From: Pseudovirgaria hyperparasitica
Taxonomy: Eukaryota > Ascomycota > Dothideomycetes > Acrospermales > Acrospermaceae
Direction: 5' to 3'
DNA length: 64,000 nucleotides
Assembly: GCF_010093815.1 (NCBI RefSeq)
Contig: NW_022985549.1
Span: forward strand, 1,013,446-1,077,445
Shown here in pieces: positions 10,902 through 24,200 of this stretch. Position 1 is the first letter of the stretch. Each line of letters starts with the position of its first letter. A program made the position numbers and the translations under genes. The notes below the pieces were generated by a model, which saw only the letters and a program-made list of their open reading frames with translations, was not told the DNA's origin and searched no databases.

Positions 10902-11683
10902 AGTGTATTATTTGCAACCTTTGAGACCGCAGAACGCCCGACTGAATTTGACCTGGACGACCGATGTAGGAAGTGAGCAGTGCCAGCGCTTATCGTTCAT
11001 GTATCAAGTCCCGCACGTATTGACTTCATGTAGTGCATAGTCGCATAAAAGGCGTTAGGTACGAACCAAGAGTCTGAATGCTTACCCGTTTCATCCATCG
11101 CCCAATCGGGTGGTGATTGTGGATGTAAGCTAAGCTTCCAGCCTATGGAGCCTCGGAGCACTTATCGATGATCTTGCGACGGTGATACAGTTTCACTAGC
11201 ATCTATGATCTGAAGTATTTAGGGCAACAGCTATATCATCTATTATCAGGTCACACATGAGCGATGCTAGAGTCCATACTTCAGATATGAATCAACATTA
11301 TGGGCGTTTTCCTTGCTTAGACATCCTGTCATAACCTGAAATCTGTTCAGAAGTTGTCTACGGGTGGGTGTAACATAGACTTAGAGAGCCGTGTTGAGCA
11401 TTGGCTCTTGAGATACGAAAGACCAAAGATAACAAGCATGAAAACCTAGCATTCATAAAGAAGATAACATGTTGATGGCATGTCAAAATCATGTTCAAAA
11501 AATAACTTATAATGAATTAGATCGAGAGCTAATTAATGAGCATTGGAGTTGGCCCGCTTTAGGAAAAGTCTTGCGCTAGCTAGAAGCAGCTTCGGCGAAA
11601 TATTTCTCCGCAGAACTCGAGATTACCTAGTCGAGCTGCGCGTGTTAGAAGAGCGACAACCCAAAATAATCTCAGCAGTGATC
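10902..11683. other. Intergenic stretch upstream of PRP19
   Basis: About 780 bases between two divergently transcribed genes. No open frame, repeat or RNA gene was recognised. Confidence 0.5.
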
Positions 11684-13314
11684 ATGTTGTGCGCAAGTAA
11701 GTTTTAGATTGATATCGACAATCAAGTGCTAATCGTTGTCGTAGTATCAGGAGAAGCGCCCCAGGCGCCTGTTGTTTCGAGAAAGAGTGGTATGAACGCG
11801 TCCAATTGCTGTGAACATAGCAAACGAAGCTCATAATCGCATAGGACACCTGTTCGAGAAGCGCTTAATAGAGGCACATATCAAAGAACACCATACGGAC
11901 CCAGTAACCGGCGAGGATCTCGAGACTGATGACCTCTTGGAACTTAAGTCGGCGCGAACACTCAAGCCACGACCACCTACGCTTACCTCGATACCTTCGC
12001 TTCTTTCTGCTTTCCAGAACGAATGGGACGCAATCGCCCTAGAGACGTACAACCTTAGGAAAGAGCTTGCGCAAACCAGACAGGAACTCAGCACGGCCTT
12101 GTATCAACACGATGCTGCCACAAGAGTGATTGCAAGGCTGGTAAAAGAGAGAGATGATGCTAGGGAAGCTCTATCAAACGTGACTGTGAGTGCTGGCGCA
12201 GGTACGAATGGCGACGCTATGCAGGTCGATTCGACGGCAATGTCGGACGAGGTTGCCGAAATTATTACGTCGACACAAGCAGAGTATGTATACTCCAGTG
12301 TAGATACACAGGTTTCGGAGCGTTTGACTAATAATACTAGGCTCTCTGGGACAAGAAAGAAGCGACCAGTACCTCCAGACTGGGCAACCGCTGAGGACGT
12401 TCAGTCGCTGGACTCGACACAAGCAACAGAGCCCTTGTATCCTGGGGGTACCACCCTCGCCCTTGACTCTGCTGGGGAGCTTGCTATTATAGGAGGAAAC
12501 AATGGGGTTGCCGGTATCTACTCAACGACGAAACGAGAAATCGTCGAAACGATCGATGTGGGTGCACCTGTCACGGCAGCTGCTTGGTGGGGATCGCGAC
12601 CCGTGGTAGGTACCTCAACCGGTGCCATCGACGTGTTCGACGGCGGCAAATCTATTGGCAAACTTGGATCGCATGCAGGGAGGGTGACGTCTCTTTCACT
12701 TCATCCTAGTGGGAATATTATGGCTTCAACTGGTGTCGATAAGATTGTCGCTTTCTACGACCTGTCTAGCCTGAAGATCGCATCCCAAATATACACCGAT
12801 TCTGGTAAGTTACAGTATTCCTGGCGGGGGTCTTACTAATGAAACCGCAGAGGTCACGTTCGGCAGCTTTCACCCCGATGGCCATCTCTTTGGTGCAGGT
12901 GGGCGCGATGGACATATTAGACTTTATGATGTCGTATCTGGATCCATGGGCGCCGACTTTGCGGCCGAGGGTCCACTCAAAAGCTTGGCCTTCTCCGAGA
13001 ATGGCTATTGGCTCGCATCGGCATCGCAGGGCCAGAGCAGTGTCGCTATTTGGGATCTCCGAAAGATGAATACTATCAAGGTCCTCGACATTGGTAGTCC
13101 AGTTGAGAGCATGGCGTGGGATTACACAGGAGGCTTTCTCGCCGTCGCTGGCTCTGGTTGTGTTGCTGTACAGCACTATTCCAAGTCGAGCAAAAAATGG
13201 AGCGAACTCGTACGCAAGGCTGTTCCATCCAAAGGGGTAGAATGGGGTTCCAATGCAAAGTCACTAGTTGCACTGACCGCTGACGACCGAATCAATCTCT
13301 TCGCTGCGTCATGA
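11684..13314 (+). CDS. PRP19: Pre-mRNA-processing factor 19, U-box ubiquitin ligase
   Basis: Four exons: 11684-11696, 11745-11789, 11845-12804 and 12851-13314, giving 493 aa. Prp19 is the tetrameric core of the NineTeen complex, which ubiquitinates spliceosome components during activation. The U-box is encoded across the first three exons (MLCAISGEAP, then PVVSRKSG, then HLFEKRLIE). Next come the Prp19 coiled-coil region (EWDAIALETYNLRKELAQTRQELSTALYQHDAATRVIARL, in part) and a C-terminal WD40 propeller. The first exon carries only 13 coding bases. Intron 3 has a canonical TACTAAT branch site, 12835-12841. It is intact. It is the best-supported gene in this part of the window. Confidence 0.96.
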
Positions 13315-14118
13315 TGGGCAGGTAATCTGTTTGCTATGTATTATTAGGGTCTCTGGTCTTGTAGGCGTCCATGGACTTGGAAGGGTCAAAATTGCGCTGA
13401 GTTTAAATAGCCGCAATACTGCATACAGCCCAGGCTTGCTATCCGTACGATACGGTCGTATCTCACGCTGCTTATGGTGATTTGATGGCAGAAACGTGAA
13501 GAGTGTCGGAAAATGGCAGAAATGCTTGGGCTGCGGAGCCGGACGGATTTGTCAATATGGAGGTCGCAGTGGTTAGAAAAGGAACCCTATTTTCTTGAAG
13601 AGCAGATGAGGTTAGATGTGCCGGACTGAAGTGAGCGAGGCACGTAAACAAGAAAGTCTCTCTGTCTTTCCGTTCACTTTTGTACTCTTCACTACGCAGT
13701 CGCGCAGTATGACTTTTTATATAGAGTACTATGGTGACCACTTGTTAGCGGTTGGCGGTTGCCACTACGCGAGGAAGCCCCGACAACAACTTTCACCCGG
13801 CCCGATACGGTAAGGGTCGGACATGCTGCCGACATCTCCAGGGCTATCACTACAACTTCAACCTTTCCACCTTCCGACAACTTCTCTCATTCTGTTTCAC
13901 CTTACCTCTGCATTTCTGTGCCACTCCCCCATAATCGACAGACTTGAGTGCGTCCCACGACCTCGCAAACAGCATGGACCAACAACGTGCGTTCGAGTGC
14001 CCGCACCACCGGCGTAGTAAGGTCAGCGCCACCTAACCCCGTCCCATTTGCACAGGAAGCCTTGGGAGGAGTATCTTTGATCTGACTGACCTTCTGAGTG
14101 TAGCGTACACACGATCAG
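13315..14118. other. Intergenic stretch between PRP19 and the RING gene
   Basis: No convincing gene. A short ATG-led frame at 13974 could be an additional first exon of the RING gene, but no good splice pair was established. Confidence 0.4.
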
Positions 14119-15288
14119 ATGCACGAGAGTCGTATGTCGTATAGGGTTCACTCGCCTATACCTAGCCCAAGCCGCTCTGTCTCCGCCGGACCCAGCTCGA
14201 CTTCTCGACAACGAACGCCACAACCGCGTATAAGACCTAGGCATCACGGTGATGGAATGGACTTTCGGCGGCCTGCCCTTGGGACTGCTTGGAACCCGGG
14301 ACCGAGCAACCATCAAGATTTGGTAATTGATTTGACGGCCGAGGACGAGGACGAGGTCCGGCCTGAAAATGAGACGAGGGGTTCCATACGTGCGGCCGGG
14401 CCTCCACAATTCCCACATGGACGGGAGATCATAGATCTATCAGCAGACGCTTCCACAGTGGTAGAGTCAGATCCGGACACTGGGCCTAGAAGACCTCCTG
14501 CGGAAAGCCCAGACATAGAATTCCTGTCATCTCGGCCTCGAAGAGGACGGCCCAGTGCCCAATGGCAAGTACGCAGTCGAGAAAATGTATCTACACCGCT
14601 TTTCATGGGACATAACTTTGAAGAGATGTTGGCAGATATGGATGTGGATCCAGATGAAGACTTGGATGAGGATCTGGACCTCCAGTTTCTTCGTGAAGAG
14701 CCACGGCTGCAACCAAGACTCGCCCAAGATCTACCCCAACCACCTCATCGAACAGCAAGAATGACAGCGTTCATAGAGAACATCAGGGGCAACATGAACG
14801 AGATATTGGACATGGGACATGGACGTTTGGGACGCATTGCAGGCTTCCAACTTCCTGGATTACTAGATTTTGATGCCGTCGGATTCCATATAGCCCAACC
14901 AAGAGCACCCACGCCTCCAGCCCCAACCTACGAGGCGCCCTCACCAGCTCCACTAGGCTTCACGAGAAGCCCGGAAGAAGACGAAATTCTGATTTGTCCA
15001 AATTGCCAGGATGAGTTGTGCACGGGGAACGATGACACAAAACGTCAAGTGTGGATTATCAGGGCGTGTGGACATGTGAGTATTGAACCCTCAATTATGG
15101 TATTCACGATCAGCTATTGACACACAGTTAAGATCTATTGCGGAGAGTGCACGCAGAACCGGTCTATGAGTAAGCGCAAAGGCAAGAGTAAGGCGCTGTT
15201 CGAGGCTGCGCCGTTCTCAGCATGTGTAGTTGACGATTGTATGTCGAACGTCAAGCCGCCCAAGTCGATGATTCAAATTTTCCTTTGA
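14119..15288 (+). CDS. RING-finger protein with SUMO-interaction motifs (putative STUbL-type E3)
   Basis: Two exons, 14119-15075 and 15133-15288, giving 370 aa; the donor is GTGAGT and the acceptor is TTAAG. A C-terminal C3HC4 RING is reconstituted only after splicing: C293/C296, C317-G-H319, C322/C325, C350/C355. The N-terminal half is acidic and disordered and has two classic SUMO-interaction motifs, VIDLT (69-73, followed by acidic residues) and IIDLS (104-108). A third weaker candidate is IEFLS. SIMs plus a RING is the arrangement of SUMO-targeted ubiquitin ligases such as Slx8/Rfp or RNF4. That role is inferred. The start codon is uncertain because an upstream exon is possible. Confidence 0.72.
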
Positions 15289-16225
15289 TGATACCACGTT
15301 TACCTCTCAGGTTTGCGGTGTCGGAGTCCCCCCTGGCTTGCATTGTTGATACCCCAACCCCTATCGGTCTGTATGGAGTTTGTCATCGTAATTCGGCCCT
15401 TTGAAGCCACTCAAAATAGCATTTGCGTTTCTCAAGCATAGGACTGAACTGATTCGGGCCTTGCATCATCTCACTTTCCCATCATTGCCTGTCCTTTTCG
15501 TCCCTATCCATCTCAAGCACCTTTTTGATCTTTGCATGTACATCTTTCATCATATCAGCGATCCTGTAGATATCTCAGACTCACGATTGTATGCAGCCTT
15601 TCAACAAACATAAAGTGCGGCCGTGTCTCATGACTTTTATATTTACAATACATAGAGGAGTATTCTGGGGACTGCGATCGGGGCTCTAGCGATTTTTTTT
15701 CTTTCTCTTTTTGCATCTTCATGGTACCTACATGTCATCGTCATGAATTCACTTAGTTCGTAATGCATGCATGCTGGCTCTATTTCTGCGTTTGCTCGTT
15801 CATGATGCAACTCTTTTCGGCGTTATCAAAAGTTTTTATCATTGGAGGGCGATGCTCCTTTTCCCAGTCAGCAACTATCGATTCGGGTATATATGATCAT
15901 CGTTTCATTACGTTTCGGGACGTTCTAGTCGTCGCCTGTGTGATCTAATTCTTCTACTCGAGGTCTAATTCTTTCCTGGCTATTTTCTCGTTCCTAGTCC
16001 CTCGTGGTACCTCACTGCTTAATTATGTACTCCTTTCTCGCATTATCTCTTTACGTTCGGGTGTCCAGCCACGAATATGTACATTGGTGGTATTTATGGG
16101 CGGTAGGAAGATGGTCGAGATATGTGTTGTGTGGTGTATCGGGTGCGCGTATGAGTGATAAATGCTGACTGGCTCATAGCATGGATGCACCCTCCTCCTT
16201 CTCCTCCTCATCCCCTTCATTATTC
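15289..16225. other. Intergenic stretch, 3' sides of two convergent genes
   Basis: AT-richer, T-tract-containing 3' flanks. No gene recognised. Confidence 0.5.
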
Positions 16226-16821
16226 TCACCACAAAACCAACCCCATCCCAACGCCTACCATCCCAAGCACGAAACTCCCCAGCCCCCAAGCAGAGTCAGC
16301 ACCTCTCCCAACCCCACCAACCTGAACTCCACTCCCAGCTTTGATATCGTCACTCCCCCCGGTCGCCTGCGCCGGGTGCATTGTTCCCATACCAACCGCT
16401 CCAGACCCCGGTAAGGCACCTTGGTCAGGTACATCCGCAAATGTCTGCGTGTAAATTATCTCAACCCAAGTTGTTACGCCATTGGTCAGCACAGTCTGGA
16501 CCCATTGAGTGGTGATTGACGGGTATTGGGCTATCGCGCCGGCGGTGGGCTGGACTTCGGCGGGGGCGTTGACGACACCGCCTCGGGGTCTGCAGAGCGA
16601 AATTAGTCTGGTGGGTTGCCAACGGCTTGTAAGGGGAGAGGGGCGTACGAGAGTGCATCTCCTGGAAAGCTGGTGACGTGAGCAGCGGCCGGAGGCTCCG
16701 GCTGGTGTGCTGGGCGCGCGACGGCGATGTGACGGGCGTCAATGTGGTGGTTGAAGACGGGATGTAGAGCGGCGGTGGCAAGGGTGGGAAGTAGTAGTGT
16801 TGTGAGTTTCGATAGACGCAT
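16226..16821 (-). CDS. Secreted, probably GPI-anchored hypothetical protein
   Basis: Two exons, 16821-16649 and 16589-16226, giving 178 aa. The intron has a GTACGC donor, a GACTAAT branch site and a CAG acceptor. Residues 1-18 form a signal peptide (MRLSKLTTLLLPTLATAA). The middle carries a conserved-looking block (GAIAQYPSITTQWVQTVLTN, then GVTTWVEIIYTQTFA). The tail is Gly/Ser-rich and ends in a hydrophobic segment without charged residues (LGMVGVGMGLVLW), as in GPI-anchored proteins. The splice choice is supported because it joins the conserved block to the signal peptide in frame. Function is unknown. Confidence 0.7.
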
Positions 16822-18216
16822 GATTTCGTATGTGGGTTGTCTCTTTCTAATTGAAGAAGAGCGAAACACTCTGGAGGTATGCGTGCCCGTGTGCGATATC
16901 GAGTATCTACACACGGCCGAGTCGGCTAAAGTTGACTCGATGGAAACGCCGCGTGTGTGCGCGAGGAACGTATGTGAATCGAAATAGGTCTCGATAGACT
17001 GGACGAGTAAGTTCTTTCAGCGGTATGTATTCAGTCGGATAGCGGCGTCGTATGTACAGATTGATGCCTCGTATGCTCGTAAGGTAGAGTTGCGATAATC
17101 CTGTTGTCTCACAGAACGGCGATAAGTTGAATGCTGGCTCTAGGGTTGTAAGGAGTGACTAGGAACTGTGAGATTGTTGTTGCTGCAGCTACTTGCTGCA
17201 GATTAAAGCTTCCGAAAGGGTATGACGCAAGCGGCGATCGGAGTGATTTCGATCGAGGACTGGGGTGCTGGAAAGAGCGATGGTGTGGTTGACAGGAAAA
17301 TGAACGAATGTGAAGAAGTATGAGCGGAGCGAGTGAAGGGCAAGCTGTTGACGTAAAGAAGTCAAAAAGGAGGCTATTCTCTTGTGTCGACGGTGCCTTG
17401 CATGGCCGATTCATCGTAATGGGGCCTATCCATGTCTGCAGGGTTTTCATGCACCTGATTGGCTTGTGGCGGTACATCCCCTGCAACAGACGCGCAACAG
17501 CTACCCAACGGTACACTATTCTAAACGCTACTCCCTCTCTGAAAGTCGGGTGTACAAGAGGTAAATAGAATAAATGAGAGACACTTAAGCCAAGCTACCC
17601 TGAACAGCTGCAGACATGATTTTTTTTCCTTTCTTTCTCCCAATTTTGAGACAAAAAAACGCGTTTGTGATGGAGAGATTATTATGCATTGGTAGCTAAG
17701 CAAGGGTGGGATGAATGGAAAATGCATAATACCCATACTAGGAAGGTATCAGCCTCTAGCGTCATGTTTATTTGTCTAATCTCGGTAGTGGCGTTCCGGC
17801 AATCCGGTGTCCGGGAGCTGTCGTGATCGGGTTTTGACTGGTCACGTGGCTGTAATCTAAATTACCTGTCACTACGCCTTCTTCTTCAGGCGCCTTGTGG
17901 CTTGTCTGTCCGCCACGGGGGGCTGGTGCTCTATTTTGACTTCATTATGTTCAGCATTTGTTGATCATGTTGAAGTGCCATCATCTATAGGCACGTGAAA
18001 TGTGTCGACCCTATCTTTGAGTGATTGCCGTCAGTCTTGTGGACTGAAGGCCAGTTAGCCTGCAAAGGTATACATATATACTATATGTATAACCTGCGCA
18101 TGTTCCCTCCCCGTCATCACTAATTGTACAAAGATCTCCTGCTATGATGCATCGACTACAGCCTCGCCAGCATCGTGTTTGGTCCTCTTCTTTTCCCACT
18201 TTTCATACCATCTCTC
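16822..18216. other. Intergenic stretch of about 1.4 kb
   Basis: Short open frames occur on both strands, but none resembles a protein family or has convincing introns. No tRNA or repeat was noticed. Confidence 0.5.
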
Positions 18217-21200
18217 TCATGTCTTCGCGTTGTTATCCGCATGACCATATCGTACATCCCCACGGCCACGCAGTAGTCCCTTTTTGCCGACGGACGCTTT
18301 GCTCAGATCGTCCGCAGTCCTCTCCACACCGTCTTCCACAATCTTGAGTTCCACATCTCTGACCCATCTGTCATCTTTTGGTCCATAATCCTGCACATCG
18401 CCACCTAGGATACTCCACCACTCCTCTTGTAACACCCAGCAACTTGATTCTGGCATCTTCTTGATTACGCCGTTGGTTTCGAGCCATGCAAGCGCTACCT
18501 CTACTTCCGTCACGTCCAAATACCCATTCAGAATGCTGACAATATGTGATGATCGGATTGACGCACGCGTCGCGAGGATGTTCAATACGCAAGCCGTAAA
18601 ACGTGCCCACCAGTGCGGAATCATCTGGTCGTTGAGTGTGCGCCAGAGGGGGATGTGCTCTTTCTGCTGCAAGCGAGGGGACCGCTTCTGGAGATAATCT
18701 GCCCGAGCAACGCTCATGCAGTCTTTGGTCGACGGCGGCACAGGGACCTGCTTGATTCCCGTTTTGTATTGGTCTGTTGGTGTAACACTGAGTGGCCAAT
18801 GGAACGCTTCACGTGGGAGCTTGCGTGTGCTGTAATGCCCTTGTGCAAATCCCCATCTGCTGATGAAGATCCCTGGTCCTCGGTCGAATGGCATCTCATT
18901 TGAGAATCGAGGCAGTTCAGGCGAGATCCTAATGCGGTGGGAGGCAAGGAGATTGAGGTTGACGATCGCCACGTGTGTCTTCATCATTTGGCTGATAGGG
19001 AATGCTCGAGGTGCGACTGATCGTTCGCTAATCATGACAATATCGCCGTCTTGATCCTCTGCTGCTTCCTCGACAGTAGTATCTCCTAATCCAGTGAATG
19101 CTTCATCTAGTTCTAGCTTGTACCTGACTGCCGCAGTCAAAGCACCAGGTGCAACATCAGCGCGTAGAGCCTTCTCAAACTGGTTCGTGAAATGATAATT
19201 GCGCCCTGGAACCATAGTTCTACCCTTCGTGCGATGCGCAAATACCTTCTCACGAATCAGTGCGTTGACACTCATCTGTGCTAGAGCATCGCCAAGCTCC
19301 GATAGCTTGGTCATTGCACCGTATTTGTCGTACATTGCCATCGGTGTTGTTGTGTTTGCTCGAAGCCATGACTTGCCCAGTGCAACGTCTGCCTCATGTC
19401 GAACATGCTTCTCATTGATCTTGAGTTGTGTGGTTTCCAACAAAGCCGAGAATGGTAACGAGTGCACCGCCGCACGGCGATTACCCATCATCTCATCTGC
19501 CTTGAAGAACCTAGCTTTCTGCCGTGACAGATACTCTGCTGGAAGTTCTTCGACCTGGTACATCTCAATGAAGGCGTCCCGACTCTGTGGTAGATCCGGT
19601 GCGTTTTCCTGGACATGTAGATTATTCATGGCCCAATCTAGAATGAAATCCCAGTCGTAATGTTCAAGATCCTGGAAGTCCAGTTCAGGCACCTCACCCC
19701 TTTCGTACGCCGGAATGAAAGCTTCTCTAAAGTTGTCTTGCAGCTTTTGAAACAGGTCGCTGTAGTGATGGTCCATCCACAATAGTCGATTTTTGAGCAC
19801 CATGAGATCCAGATTCTCATGGAACCTGAACATATAATAAATGAGGTGCCATGGAACGGCCGCTCGGGTACCTCCTGCAATGACCTTCACCACGACTGCC
19901 GCATACAATAGCTTCTTCATATCCCTGGCATTCACGACAAATTGACTGTTCCTGGGGCCGAACTTCTTGCGTTTCTTCAACTCAGGAGCACGTTTTTTCC
20001 GTGCTTTAGCTGCTGGTGGCGCCTTTTCTTTCGTAAGGGCTTCTACTAAATTCGTGATATGCCTCTTGCGGCGCTTATATCTGCTTCTCTCGCGCTTCCT
20101 GGGCGGAGGCTTTGGTGGATACATTGCTGCGCTCAGCGCTTTCATCTCATTACTGAAGGCTTTCCACTCTGGACTCAAGTACTCGTCTGGAGGTTTGTCC
20201 GGGAAGACACACGTAAAGCTATCGTTGTGGTTCCAGTGCACGTTGCCATCCGTGTTGAGCTGTGGCGGACTGCCATCATTGCTCGGCCCTCCCCATTTGG
20301 GCTCTGTGTACGGTGCAAGCACTTGTGTGCCCGTAGGGATTGTATGGTTTATGAATCGAGGAGTTCGTAGGCGTGGAGTCAAAGGATTGTGTAGTAAGTC
20401 GTCTTCATCAGTGTAGAAAACATACTTGCTCGTGCGTACATCTCTGCACTCTCTGTTGCAGACACCATCAATTATTCTATTGAACCTTGCACGACTCGTT
20501 TCCTGCTCTTGTCCATGGTTTTTCTGTTGGTAGGTTTTTGACAACTGGATGTCTGACAGTTCTTGAGGCATACCAGCCTCCCAGAAAGCGTGCTCGGTTT
20601 CGTCCTTCAGGAATCGCATATCGTATGCGTATCGCCATGGTTCGTATGACGTGCCATACGTACCAGTCGACTCGTGACGCGAGATTTTCGGTAGAAGTAA
20701 GGACTTTGACAGGTCTGCTTGAGGCACATAACTGGCGAAATCAAACCCGCGGCTCCTATACACGAGTGGTAGAACAGTGCGCTCCACGGGGAGATCCCCC
20801 ACCCGAGTTTGAATATACTCCAAGCCTGCATCCTGAACCAGCGCTTGGCGGCTGGGATCGCCATCGAGCGAGCTATCATCATCTGATACCTCGTCCACGT
20901 CTCTTCGAAGCCTCTCAAATTCAGCTCGACTGTCTGGCATCCATATATGATCAACGTCTTCTGTTTGCAGAGTGATGCCCTGGTAGGTAAGCATCTGAGG
21001 CATCACAACATTGTGTGTTGGGCGCATGCGCGTATCCACTCCGTCCACATCGCTTCTGTGCCTACCGTCTATTGCTTTCACCTTCGAGGTCGATTTCGAA
21101 TTTCGATGACGTTTTCGTGCCTCTTTGGCCTGCTGCTTTTCTTCTTTCTTTCGGGCCTTTCTTTGAGCTGTCTCTTCCTTGCGCTTCTGGGTCTTCTCAA

Positions 21201-24200
21201 AAAGCTTCTCTTCGCGCAAAAGATCTTTCTTGAAAGGATGCTTTATTTCGACTGCAACGTCTTGATTAATAGGCAATACCTCTCTATAGTGTCCACGTGA
21301 GCCTCCTACAATTTTGCTAGGAGGTATGAGATGATGGATAGCAGGAGGAAAGTAGGTTTCAGGATACCGCTCGATGATCCTCATCTGCAGTTGACGGATC
21401 TCTGGCGAATTTGGTCGAAAATGTGGAAGAGCTACAATCCCGCGTTGTGCAGTGATCCCATTCTTTGTAAACGAAAACACCATCTTAACCAACTGTGAAT
21501 TGTGGACCAAGTCTTTAACGGCACGACCAATTGTCTTATGATCAGGCACCTTGGATATTTCGCTGGCCTTCTTCGCGAGCCTCTGTCGCCATAGTGTCTT
21601 GTAGGCAGTATTTAGAGCGCCGTGGCCAGGAAACAGACCGCCCGCTAGCTTTATGATCTCCATAACAAGCTGTGCCCGTGACACAAGAATGTTGCCCTCG
21701 CCGAGCCGGACCCCACGTTTCCGGTCTCTTCGATCTGTTGTCTGAGAAGCGTACTTCTTTCTGTTGCGATTGGGTTTAGACGACTCATCGTGGGTCGTCT
21801 GACGATCTGTAGATGGAGGGTGTGTTGCAGAGGCCTGCAGCAACTGTGTTGCCTCACCTTGTGTAGCTGCCATACTGTAAGGGCTCACGTAAGTCTTCGG
21901 CCGCTCGTGAATCTGCTCGATAGTAGAGATTGGGTTCGCTGTTTCCTCCACAAGTGTCTGCGAAGAAGTCTGCAACGCCAATGATGTAAAATTCGAAGCT
22001 GAGCCAACATTGGCAACGATCTGTTGTTGCTTGGTCTTTGCGGCCGCTGTCGAGTTTCCCGTTGACTCGCATGATTCTGTGCAGTCAACACCAATCAGTC
22101 TAAGGATGTCCGCAGGCAAGTCGTGCTGGGTGTGCTGATGCTTGGCCTTTGACGATGCATCACCAGTACTCGTGAACCACTCAAAGTCCGCAAGCTTAGA
22201 GAATTTGAAAACCAGAATGAGACCTTTACTAGGGCGGCCTTGCTTTGAGTATGTTCTCTCGGAACCAGGTGGGTTGATATACAGTCCTGGTCCTTCTTTG
22301 CGTAGAAGTTTGCGAAACATCGACTCCACCTGACCTTCAGTCACCAGCTTCTTGTAAATTTCTGCTTCAATTTCCTCGAATGTCATTTGGCTCCTCGATA
22401 TAACATCATTTGACTGTATCTCGTGGGACACGTCCGCGGCGTTCGCTGTGACATGTTGATCCAGACCTACAATCTGTGCTGGACAACCTTGAGCCTGGGT
22501 AGGTAAATCTGCATCCACGTCATACACTGCTTGAGGCTTTTCATTTTCCCCGATTTTTCTTCGTTTCGTAACCGGATTGATTACTGGATTTGCGGCACCA
22601 GGTGCTGAGTCTTCAGCTGCGACTTCAGCTACGACTTCATTGTCGAGCTTTCGCTTTCGTCCGCCGCGTGATTTACCGTTGATTTTGGGAGCCTTTTTAT
22701 TTTCGGACGGCTGGTGACTCGCTGGTTTGCTTCTTTCATTTGGCAATTGAGGGAGTTCGGGTATGATGTCCGGATGTGCTCTGTATCTTTGCAAAGTACG
22801 ATGTCGAACCAGGTTGCGCGCTTGCTCTCTGACAACCTCTAGGTAGTCCCTCAGTTGTTTCTCCTCTTTTAATTCCCGCCGAGACTTCTCAGCCTTAGGA
22901 GGCCGCCCGATTCGTGGACCACCGCATTGCATGCGTTGGCCAATCTTGCTGCCATCGAAGCGAAACTTCGCTTTTAGATTGATTATCGACGTCCCTTCCG
23001 CGAGACTAGCAACACCAGTTTTGGAAATGAAGCCTTCTTCAAATTGTTGTGGGAAGCCCCATGCATCAAGCGTTGTGTTTCTCTTGGGTTTTTTGACCTT
23101 TTTTGCTTTAATGTCGGAGGCCCTGGTGACAGCATCCCAGTTCACTAGACCTTCGTCTACCAAGGAGGCGTAGTGGCCATATGACCGATAGAGAAAATGT
23201 GCACCTCTCTGATCTATACTCTGTTCCGTGTCCCGGATAATGGCGAGGTGCTGAAGATGAGGAGGCTGATTAATTTGCCAATCGTTAGTGAGATTACTCA
23301 GCACGCTCTCCATGGGCCTTTTCCAGAATTGCCCGAATATCAAAGCTCTCGTCATCTGTTAGGTCTCCGTCAGTATGAAGCCATGATCATAGCCGATTCA
23401 GTAACTTACAATAGCTGTTAAGCCCAACGATCCGCCAGACTCTATGCCTCTGAATAACTGATTGGCAATTGAGAAATTTGGAGACCAAGTTGCTACTCTT
23501 TCAACTTCAAAGACATCTTCTTCAATGAGCTCATCGCCTTCCTCGTCACCGGCATAGAATTCTTTTTCAAGTTGCGTATCAACATCCTCATCGTTTTCGT
23601 CCTCGTTATCCTCTTCGTCAGCGCCGTCGCCTTCGTCTTGGAACCGTGTTGTACGAGTCGGCTTGCTGACGAAGGTACTGAATGCTTCACGATCTGCTTG
23701 AGTTGGATCTCTGAGCATTCTCAAGGACCTGTGGTATCTTTTCGGAAATCTGGTGTCTTTTGCGCGTAATCTGTCAGCGAGGCCAATGGCGCATAGTCGT
23801 TTCAGTGCACGAGATACAACTTTGCGTTTCCATCTTTGCACATTGCCATAGGCGTCCTAAGAGAGTTAGATCTATGCCGATTCTGCCGTATGAACTAGGG
23901 GACTTACTAAATCACGGTACAAGTCTGACAGGGCGATAACTTTGCCATGTTGACGAACCTCATGCATTATAAAATCGAGGAATTTGAGGTAGTCAAGACT
24001 TCCATTCTCCATAAAGGGTCGCTTGGGATCATCGTGAGGGGTATCATCATCACTCTTGGTTTTGACGAGACATTTCAAGGTCAGTAGACTGGTTCGTGCT
24101 TTGCGGTCGCTAGAGAGCACGCCTCGTTTCTCGATGTAGCCCTTTGCGTGAAGTTGATCAGTTCGTTTTGGCACAGATCGCTTATCTTGTCCGCTTTCAA

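Noticed and set aside
20487-20975. Plus-strand frame opposite TFC3
   Set aside because: Antisense of the large conserved TFC3 exon; no motif.
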